Assembly (NCBI GenBank): GCA_007136145.1
Contig: SLHN01000213.1
Location: 1 to 5,093, forward strand
DNA from: Thioalkalivibrio sp.
Lineage (GTDB): Bacteria > Pseudomonadota > Gammaproteobacteria > Ectothiorhodospirales > Ectothiorhodospiraceae
Length of the DNA: 5,093 nt
Direction: 5' to 3'
How positions within the stretch are numbered: position 1 is the stretch's first letter; each line of letters starts with the position of its first letter. A program made the position numbers and the translations under genes. Below are positions 1 through 4,555 of the stretch, one piece after another. The notes under the pieces were generated by a model, which made no database searches, was not told where the DNA came from, and was given only the letters and a program-made list of their open reading frames with translations.

Positions 1-1296
1 ATGCCCTGTTCGGAGAAACGGGCGCGGTTGCTCCTGGAACGGGGCCGGGCTGTAGTCCACCGGATGCGTCCGTTCACGATCCGGCTGAAGGATCGCACGG
101 TGGAGGAATCCACCTTGCAGCCGATCTGGATCAAGATCGATCCCGGCAGCCAAACCACCGGCATGGCCGTGGTGCGGGAGGATGGGGACCGTCAGCAGGT
201 TCTGCATCTGACCGAGCTGCATCACCGCGGCCAACGGATCAGGGAGCGACTGGAAGCCCGGCGAGCCTTTCGCCGGCGGCGTCGCAGTCAGCTTCGCTAC
301 CGGGCACCCCGGTTCGATAACCGCACCCGGCCCCAGGGCTGGCTGGCGCCGAGCCTGCAACACCGGGTGGATACCACGATGGCGTGGGTGGCGCGGCTGT
401 GCCGACTGGCCCCGGTTACCGCCATTGACATGGAGTTGGTTCGGTTCGATATGCAGGCGATGGAAAACCCCGAGATCAGCGGCATCGAATACCAGCAGGG
501 GACATTGCACGGGTACGAGATGCGGGAATACCTGCTGGAGAAGTGGCAACGGACGTGTGCGTACTGCGGTGCCCAAGACGTCCCGCTGGAGATCGATCAC
601 ATCCACCCCCGCAGCCGGGGCGGATCGGATCGGGTCAGTAACTTGACCCTGGCGTGCAACGACTGCAATCAGGCCAAAGGGCATCAGCCGGTGGAGGCGT
701 TTCTGGCGGACGACCCCGCGCGGTTGCGGCGCATTCAGGCCCAGGCCCAGGCCCCGCTGCGGGATGCCGCCGCAGTCAACAGCACCCGCTGGGCACTGTT
801 CCGACAGCTTCAGGCCACGGGCTTGCCCGTGATCACCAGTAGTGGTGGCCAGACCAAGTACAACCGCCAGCGGCTGTGCATCCCCAAGACCCATGCGCTG
901 GATGCCGCGTGCGTGGGCACGGTGGCGGAGGTCACTCACTGGAACGTACCCACCTTGACGGTGCGAGCCACGGGCCGGGGCAGTTATCAGCGCACACGGC
1001 TCAACCGCTTCGGCTTCCCGCGTGGCTACCTGATGCGGCAAAAACAGGTGCAGGGCTTTCAGACCGGCGATCTGGTCCGGGCGGAAGTGCCCACCGGGAA
1101 GAAGGCCGGTACCTACCAGGGCCGGGTGGCCATTCGCGCCACCGGCCGCTTCAACATCCAAACCCGAGAGGGTGTGGTCCAGGGCATTGCACACCGCCAC
1201 TGCCGCCTGCTGCAACGCGCGGACGGCTATGGCTACACCTTTCAACCCAAACCCCTACAGGAGGCCGCGAGCCGTGCCGCGAGCCGTGCCGCGTGA
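1..1296 (+). CDS. iscB: IscB-family RNA-guided HNH/RuvC endonuclease, 5' end missing
   Basis: IscB proteins are transposon-encoded nucleases, ancestral to Cas9, that use an omega-RNA to cut matching DNA. In the 431 residues visible I see the end of the PLMP domain (MP at 1-2, then SEKRARLLLERGRAVV), RuvC-I KIDPGSQTTG (45-54, Asp47), an Arg-rich bridge helix (about 83-105, RRAFRRRRR), RuvC-II AIDMELVRFD (141-150, Glu145), and an HNH domain with two CxxC pairs (C186/C189, C219/C222), IDHIHP (198-203, His200) and Asn214. RuvC-III is KTHALDAA (296-303, His298, Asp301). A C-terminal domain of about 110 residues follows. All catalytic residues I would expect are present. In relatives roughly a dozen residues precede the PLMP Met, so the ATG at position 1 is probably internal and the gene begins outside the window. 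The protein ends in a short AASR repeat. The family call is confident; the absence of a frameshift is seen only for the visible part. Confidence 0.95.
   Translation: MPCSEKRARLLLERGRAVVHRMRPFTIRLKDRTVEESTLQPIWIKIDPGSQTTGMAVVREDGDRQQVLHLTELHHRGQRIRERLEARRAFRRRRRSQLRYRAPRFDNRTRPQGWLAPSLQHRVDTTMAWVARLCRLAPVTAIDMELVRFDMQAMENPEISGIEYQQGTLHGYEMREYLLEKWQRTCAYCGAQDVPLEIDHIHPRSRGGSDRVSNLTLACNDCNQAKGHQPVEAFLADDPARLRRIQAQAQAPLRDAAAVNSTRWALFRQLQATGLPVITSSGGQTKYNRQRLCIPKTHALDAACVGTVAEVTHWNVPTLTVRATGRGSYQRTRLNRFGFPRGYLMRQKQVQGFQTGDLVRAEVPTGKKAGTYQGRVAIRATGRFNIQTREGVVQGIAHRHCRLLQRADGYGYTFQPKPLQEAASRAASRAA
1264..1293 (+). repeat. 12-bp tandem repeat at the 3' end of iscB
   Basis: GCCGCGAGCCGT occurs twice in a row (1264-1275, 1276-1287), followed by a half unit GCCGCG (1288-1293) and then the TGA stop. 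The unit is in frame and encodes A-A-S-R, giving the tail AASRAASRAA. The length of 12, a multiple of three, means copy number can vary without changing the frame. It looks like replication slippage, not a domain. Confidence 0.85.
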
Positions 1297-1312
1297 TCGT
1301 GCTACGCACGAT
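1296..1312. repeat. Perfect 7-bp hairpin overlapping the iscB stop codon
   Basis: ATCGTGC (1296-1302), loop TAC, GCACGAT (1306-1312). The first base of the stem is the last base of the iscB TGA. No T-run follows, so it is not an obvious intrinsic terminator. It lies 11 bases before the larger right-end hairpin and could be part of the structured transposon end or protect the iscB mRNA 3' end. Confidence 0.7.
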
Positions 1313-1323
1313 GCGCTATCCCT

Positions 1324-1343
1324 CCCCGACCTGAAGGTCGGGG
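1324..1343. repeat. Right-end hairpin of the IscB element
   Basis: CCCCGACC (1324-1331), loop TGAA, GGTCGGGG (1336-1343) form a perfect 8-bp GC-rich stem. In IS200/IS605 elements such hairpins are the recognition site for the Y1 transposase TnpA on single-stranded DNA. GCGC at 1313-1316 and 1352-1355 could add an outer stem. It also lies between two convergent genes and may slow transcription from either side, although neither flank has a clear T-run. The assignment as transposon end rests on its position and style. Confidence 0.7.
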
Positions 1344-1376
1344 TCTCTCTCGCGCAAGATGATGACACAGGGGCGC

Positions 1377-3260
1377 TCAATCCTCGAGGTAGGTATAGCC
1401 GGTCAGTCCGTGTTCCAGTTCGGCGAGCAGCGCGCCCGCGTCGGTACCGCGAAGGCCGATGGCGTAGATCTTGTCGCGGTAGGCGCGGCGCAGGATATCC
1501 GGCTCGAAGTGCACGTAGCGAAGCAGTTCATCGACGGTGTCGCCGCGCTCGGGTTCGACCAGACGGTAGCCGCCGTCCTCGGTGAGTTCCACATTGATGG
1601 AGTCGGTATCGCCGAACAGATTGTGCAGGTCGCCGAGGATTTCCTGGTACGCACCGACCAGGAAAATACCCAAAAAGTAATCCTCGCCTTCGCGCCGGGG
1701 ATGCAGCGCCAGGGTGCTGCTGGTGCTCTCGGCCTCGACGTAACGGTCGACATGCCCGTCGGAATCACAGGTCAGGTCCTGCAGCACAGCACGCCGGGCA
1801 GGCGGTTCATCCAGCCGGTGCAGCGGCAGCACGGGAAAGATCTGGTCGATTGCCCAGGCATCCGGGATCGACTGGAACACCGAGAAGTTGCAGAAGTACT
1901 TGTCCGCAAGCTTCTCGACCAGCTCCGCGCGGATCTCGACCGGCAGGCTGCTGCCGGATTGCGCAAGCAGCCGCTGGCAGATCACGAAATAAAGCTCCTC
2001 GGCCCGGGCACGATCCTCCAGGGAGAGCAAGCCCTGAGCAAACCGCGTCTGGGCTTCGGTAAAGCCATAGACCGCGTCGTGATAGATCTCCGAAGCCGGC
2101 CGCTGGTCGCCGTCGAGCAACACGCGCATGCCTGCGAGCACTGAAGGTTCGCCGGGTTCGGCTGGCGGCGGTGCGGAGGTGCCGGGAGCCGTTTCGCTGT
2201 CGATCACGTTGGTGATCAGCACCGCGTGGTGCGCGGTCATCGCCCGCCCGGACTCGGTGAAGATCTCCGGCATCATGCGGTGCTGGTCGCGGCAGATCCG
2301 GGCCAGCGGGCGCAGGATGTTCAGCGCGTATTCCTCTACCGAGTAATTCATCGAGCAATCGTTGCGCGAACGCGACCCCTCGTAATCGACACCAAGGCCC
2401 CCGCCGACATCGACCACCTGCAAGTTCGCGCCGGCGTCGTTCAGCGCCGCGAAGTAGTGCGCGGCTTCGCCCATGCCGGCCTGGATGTCGCGGATGTTGG
2501 CGATCTGCGATCCCATGTGGAAGTGAAGCAACTGTAGGTGTTCGAGCCAATCCATTGCGCGCAATCGCTCCAGCAAATGCAGCACATCGGCCGCGGAGAG
2601 GCCGAACTTGGCCTTCTCGCCGCCGGTGTTCTGCCACTTGCCCTTGCCGATCGATGCCAGCCGCACGCGCAGGCCAAGCAGCGGCGCTACTTCCATATCG
2701 CGCGCCTGGCGGATCACTTCCTCCAGCTCGGAGGGTTTTTCCACCACGATGTAAACACGGTGCCCGAGACGGCGGCCGATCAGAGCGAGGCGCACATATT
2801 CACGATCCTTGTACCCGTTGCAGATAATGACCGCGCCCGCCGGTGCCAATGCCAGAACCGCCATCAATTCCGGCTTGGAACCCGCTTCGAGGCCCACACG
2901 CGCGCCGGGTTCACCGAGGATGCGCTGGATCACCGAGCGCTGCTGGTTGACCTTGATCGGGTAAATCGCGGTGTAACTGCCCGTGTAGTCGAGTTCCGCG
3001 GCGGCTTCGGCGAAGGCATCGGTCAGCCGCTGCACGCGCGAACCGAGGATATCCTGGAACCGCACCAGCACCGGTGGGCCAATATGCTCCTGGCGCAATC
3101 GCTGTGCCAGTTCAAACAGATCGACGCCTGGATGATCGGGCCAGTCCGGCCGGCGCATCACCACATGCCCAGCATCGTTGATGTGGAAAAACCCGCCGTT
3201 CCAGTAGTCGACACTGTAGGCTCGGCGCGCTTGGTCCAGGTTCCAGTCGACTGTGCTCAT
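1377..3260 (-). CDS. speA: Biosynthetic arginine decarboxylase (PLP, fold type III)
   Basis: SpeA decarboxylates L-arginine to agmatine, the first step of the agmatine route to putrescine. The 627-residue protein is close to the usual 630-660. YPIKVNQQ (100-107) holds the PLP-binding lysine K103. HFHMGSQ (246-252), the glycine loop GGGLGVDYEG (287-296) and ESGRA (336-340) are typical cofactor-barrel motifs. DLTCDSDGHVDRY (495-507) carries the active-site cysteine C498 contributed across the dimer, and GAYQEILGDLHNLFGDT (536-552) and the C-terminal GYTYLED are family hallmarks. The frame is open 62 codons further upstream, but that stretch looks non-coding and overlaps speE, so the ATG giving MSTVDWN is chosen. 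GAGAG lies about 10 bases before it (3271-3275), a modest ribosome site. A Pro/Ala/Glu-rich stretch (about 358-373) sits where length varies in the family. The gene is divergent from speE and convergent with iscB. Confidence 0.97.
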   Translation of the reverse strand: MSTVDWNLDQARRAYSVDYWNGGFFHINDAGHVVMRRPDWPDHPGVDLFELAQRLRQEHIGPPVLVRFQDILGSRVQRLTDAFAEAAAELDYTGSYTAIYPIKVNQQRSVIQRILGEPGARVGLEAGSKPELMAVLALAPAGAVIICNGYKDREYVRLALIGRRLGHRVYIVVEKPSELEEVIRQARDMEVAPLLGLRVRLASIGKGKWQNTGGEKAKFGLSAADVLHLLERLRAMDWLEHLQLLHFHMGSQIANIRDIQAGMGEAAHYFAALNDAGANLQVVDVGGGLGVDYEGSRSRNDCSMNYSVEEYALNILRPLARICRDQHRMMPEIFTESGRAMTAHHAVLITNVIDSETAPGTSAPPPAEPGEPSVLAGMRVLLDGDQRPASEIYHDAVYGFTEAQTRFAQGLLSLEDRARAEELYFVICQRLLAQSGSSLPVEIRAELVEKLADKYFCNFSVFQSIPDAWAIDQIFPVLPLHRLDEPPARRAVLQDLTCDSDGHVDRYVEAESTSSTLALHPRREGEDYFLGIFLVGAYQEILGDLHNLFGDTDSINVELTEDGGYRLVEPERGDTVDELLRYVHFEPDILRRAYRDKIYAIGLRGTDAGALLAELEHGLTGYTYLED

Positions 3261-3284
3261 CGCATTACCGCTCTCGGTCCGGGC

Positions 3285-3303
3285 GGCAAACCTGGGGTTT
3301 GCC
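3285..3303. promoter_or_regulatory. Perfect 8-bp palindrome in the speA leader
   Basis: GGCAAACC (3285-3292), centre TGG, GGTTTGCC (3296-3303). Its near edge is 24 bases before the speA start codon and 72 bases before speE. It could be an operator for a dimeric regulator or an mRNA hairpin in the speA 5' leader. I do not recognise the half-site, and no T-run follows on either strand, so it is not a plain terminator. Confidence 0.5.
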
Positions 3304-3326
3304 TGTGATCGGTGCGGCTGCACCTG

Positions 3327-3341
3327 ATGATCGCTATCATA
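3327..3341. promoter_or_regulatory. ATGAT-CGCT-ATCAT palindrome with back-to-back -10-like hexamers
   Basis: ATGAT (3327-3331) and ATCAT (3336-3340) flank CGCT in the most AT-rich patch of the intergenic region. TATCAT on the plus strand and TATGAT on the minus strand overlap almost completely. If used, the two promoters would be mutually exclusive or jointly regulated. The support is sequence resemblance only. Confidence 0.3.
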
Positions 3342-3375
3342 CCGCCCACCGCACACGGCTTGGAGCCTGATCATC

Positions 3376-4227
3376 ATGACGCTCGACGAAAACTGGTTCA
3401 GCGAACCGCACATGGACATGGCCTTTTCCCTGCGCATCAAGGGCAAGCTGCACGAGGAACAGACGCCATTCCAGAAGATCGAGATCTACGAAACAGTGGG
3501 TTTCGGCAAGCTGATGGTGATCGACGGCTGTGTGATGCTCACTGACCGCGACAACTTCATCTACCACGAGATGATGTCCCATCCGGTGCTGTTCGCGCAC
3601 CCGAACCCGCAAAACGTGCTGATCATCGGCGGTGGCGACTGCGGCACGCTACGCGAGGTGCTGAAACACGACTGCGTGCGGCAGGCGACCCAGGTGGATA
3701 TCGACGAGCGGGTGACTCGTCTGTCCGAGCAGTACTTCCCGCGGCTGTGCGAGTCCAATGGCGATCCGCGCGCGCGTCTGCTGTTCGACGACGGCATCGC
3801 CCACGTGAAGAACGCCGAGCCGGGTTCGATCGATGTGATCATCATCGACTCGACGGACCCGGTGGGTCCGGCCGAGGGCCTGTTCTCGACCGCGTTCTAC
3901 AAGGATTGTCTGCGCGCGCTGGGCCGCGACGGGTTGCTTGTGCAGCAGAGCGAGTCGCCACTGCTGCATACCGACAGCATCATCCGGCCAATGCACGACA
4001 GCCTGCGCCAGGCGGGTTTCCTCGATGTGCTGACCCTGCATTTCCCGCAGGCGAGTTACCCTTCGGGCTGGTGGACCGCGAGCATCGCGGCGAAGGATGG
4101 CACGGTGAATTTCCACCGCGAGGAGGCCGCGGAGGAGTTGCCGTTCCGTACCGAGTATTACAACGCAGCGATCCAGCGGGCGGCGGCAGCGACCCCTGAG
4201 TTCTTCCGGCGCAAGCTGTTCGCCTGA
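3376..4227 (+). CDS. speE: Spermidine synthase (polyamine aminopropyltransferase)
   Basis: SpeE transfers the aminopropyl group of decarboxylated S-adenosylmethionine to putrescine, giving spermidine and methylthioadenosine. The 283 residues fit the family. An N-terminal beta domain (about 1-60) precedes FIYHEMMSHP (61-70), then the Rossmann-like core: nucleotide loop IIGGGDCGTLREV (83-95), QVDIDERV (106-113, where D108 takes the place of the usual ribose-binding Glu), FDDG (137-140), and the catalytic and gating segment IDSTDPVGPAEGLF (157-170) with D158 and D161. YPSGWW (228-233) follows. Cys89 in GGGDCG and Met54, where E. coli has Gln, differ from E. coli SpeE, but from memory match Xanthomonas-type enzymes, so I read them as lineage features. 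The ATG has GGAG 10 bases upstream. The gene is divergent from speA, same pathway. No speD, the source of the aminopropyl donor, is in the window. Confidence 0.96.
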   Translation: MTLDENWFSEPHMDMAFSLRIKGKLHEEQTPFQKIEIYETVGFGKLMVIDGCVMLTDRDNFIYHEMMSHPVLFAHPNPQNVLIIGGGDCGTLREVLKHDCVRQATQVDIDERVTRLSEQYFPRLCESNGDPRARLLFDDGIAHVKNAEPGSIDVIIIDSTDPVGPAEGLFSTAFYKDCLRALGRDGLLVQQSESPLLHTDSIIRPMHDSLRQAGFLDVLTLHFPQASYPSGWWTASIAAKDGTVNFHREEAAEELPFRTEYYNAAIQRAAAATPEFFRRKLFA

Positions 4228-4256
4228 TCGGGGTTCTGGCGCTGCCCAGTCGCGAC

Positions 4257-4446
4257 TTTCACGCCATCTGGCATGGCGGCGGAGCCCTCCCCTGCCGATG
4301 AAAGCCGTAGGGTGCCAATGAGCGCAGCGAATTGCGCCGCTCGAGGCCCCCAGCCTGGAACCAGAACCCGCGTGAGGCCGGTGCGGTTCGGCTGCGCCTC
4401 ACGGCACCCTACGTGGGTTTTTCACGCTAACTCGCATGGCCGGCGG
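4257..4446 (+). repeat. Imperfect direct repeat flanking the 4306-4413 element
   Basis: Copy A (4257-4282) and copy B (4420-4446) share TTTCACGC, then a poorly conserved 6-base spacer, then GCATGGC, then GGCGG after a one-base indel. TTTCACGC to GCATGGC is 14 bases start to start in both copies. They lie 163 bp apart and bracket the palindromic repeat. They are too long and too diverged for a simple target duplication, and may be remnants of a duplicated repeat unit. Confidence 0.5.
4306..4413. repeat. Palindrome-ended intergenic repeat (REP/MITE-like)
   Basis: The ends are a perfect 11-bp inverted repeat: CGTAGGGTGCC (4306-4316) and GGCACCCTACG (4403-4413). Inside are two smaller hairpins. 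One is GGTG/CAAT with ATTG/CGCC (4311-4338, one bulged C, partly overlapping the outer arm). The other is CGTGAGGC (4371-4378) with GCCTCACG (4396-4403). The GTAGGGTGC...GCGCAGCG...GCACCCTAC style resembles dispersed intergenic repeats I recall from proteobacteria. TTTTT at 4418-4422 follows the right arm on the speE-sense strand, so the stem might help end speE transcripts. Confidence 0.65.
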
Positions 4447-4460
4447 CCGCCCTGAAAGAG

Positions 4461-4549
4461 TAAAAAGCGAGCCACGGAAAACACGGACGGACACGGGCCA
4501 GAGGTTCGGCCCGTTCCATTTTCCGTGATTTCCGTGTCCTTCCGTGGCT
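4461..4549 (-). terminator. Candidate intrinsic terminator of ligA made from the CACGGA repeat
   Basis: Reading in the ligA direction, the stop codon is followed after 6 bases by the 80-bp palindrome. Its closing arm TTCCGTGGCT is followed by CGC and then TTTTT (complement of 4462-4466). A strong stem directly before a U-run is the layout of a Rho-independent terminator, although the full stem is long and interrupted. On the other strand the palindrome is followed by GAATTTT (4550-4556), so it might also stop read-through from speE. Confidence 0.45.
4470..4549. repeat. CACGGA-type palindromic intergenic repeat
   Basis: Terminal arms AGCCACGGAA (4470-4479) and TTCCGTGGCT (4540-4549) are a perfect 10-bp inverted repeat. 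Nested inside are GGACACGG (4489-4496) with CCGTGTCC (4532-4539), and ACGGGCC (4493-4499) with GGCCCGT (4508-4514). The left half has CACGG at 4473, 4482 and 4492; the right half has TCCGTG at 4522, 4531 and 4541. Steps of 9-10 bp are close to one helical turn. Repeats of CCACGGA...TCCGTGG style are, to my knowledge, scattered between genes in many unrelated bacteria. This copy ends 6 bases from the ligA stop codon. Confidence 0.75.
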
Positions 4550-4555
4550 GAATTT

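Larger units (their letters stand above)
1..1355 (+). mobile_element. Right-hand part of an IscB-carrying IS200/IS605-superfamily element
   Basis: The iscB gene is followed within 50 bases by a perfect CCCCGACC-TGAA-GGTCGGGG hairpin and then TCTCTCTCGCGC. From general knowledge, this layout matches right ends of IS605-type elements, which carry subterminal hairpins instead of terminal inverted repeats and make no target duplication. The left end, the omega-RNA and any tnpA are not in the window. No Y1 transposase gene is visible, so the copy may be non-autonomous, as most IscB elements are. The exact right end cannot be fixed from one copy. It must lie after the hairpin (1343) and, if speA is intact, before the speA stop codon at 1377; the end coordinate given is an estimate. 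Confidence 0.65.
3261..3375. promoter_or_regulatory. Divergent speA/speE control region
   Basis: These 115 bases separate the start codons of two divergent polyamine genes, so both promoters must lie here or within the opposite gene. Two palindromes are visible and listed separately. TATCAT (3335-3340, +) and TATGAT (3336-3341, -) are 5/6 matches to the sigma70 -10 hexamer on opposite strands and nearly coincide. No convincing TTGACA-like -35 lies 16-18 bases upstream of either, so the promoter calls are tentative. The speE ribosome site is GGAG at 3362-3365, 10 bases before its ATG. Confidence 0.5.
4228..4555. other. Gene-free gap between speE and ligA, filled with repeats
   Basis: I see no credible gene in these 328 bases. 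The longest open frame (4273-4455, +) runs through a palindromic repeat and resembles nothing I know. The gap holds a small hairpin CGCCAT-CTGGC-ATGGCG (4262-4278), a 108-bp palindrome-ended repeat (4306-4413), an 80-bp CACGGA-type palindrome (4470-4549), and three copies of TTTCACGC (4257, 4420, 4554). The third copy overlaps the ligA stop codon. speE and ligA converge here, so transcription from both sides must end in this stretch. Confidence 0.75.

Noticed and set aside
1377..1380. TCAA at the speA stop codon as the IS608-like cleavage site that ends the element
   Set aside because: It is 33 bases beyond the right-end hairpin, farther than I would expect for this family, and the four-base match is easily chance; it would also make the speA stop part of the transposon.
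1359..2144. 261-codon open frame on the plus strand inside speA
   Set aside because: It is antisense to a clearly conserved speA and its protein shows no domain I recognise; long mirror frames are expected in GC-rich coding DNA.
2538..3308. 256-codon open frame on the plus strand inside the 5' half of speA
   Set aside because: Same reason: a shadow of speA codons with no recognisable motifs and no convincing ribosome site.
3261..3446. N-terminal extension of SpeA by 62 codons, reaching into speE
   Set aside because: The extension does not look like SpeA, would overlap the divergent speE start and would cover the whole control region; MSTVDWN is the natural N-terminus.
3649..4116. 155-codon minus-strand frame inside speE
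   Set aside because: Antisense shadow of speE; speE motifs cover the same bases in full.
4262..4278. CGCCAT-CTGGC-ATGGCG hairpin as the speE terminator
   Set aside because: The stem is only 6 bp and no T-run follows; it partly coincides with copy A of the direct repeat, which explains it better.
4273..4455. 60-codon frame in the speE-ligA gap
   Set aside because: It runs through the palindromic repeat, has no recognisable product and has no ribosome site I would trust.
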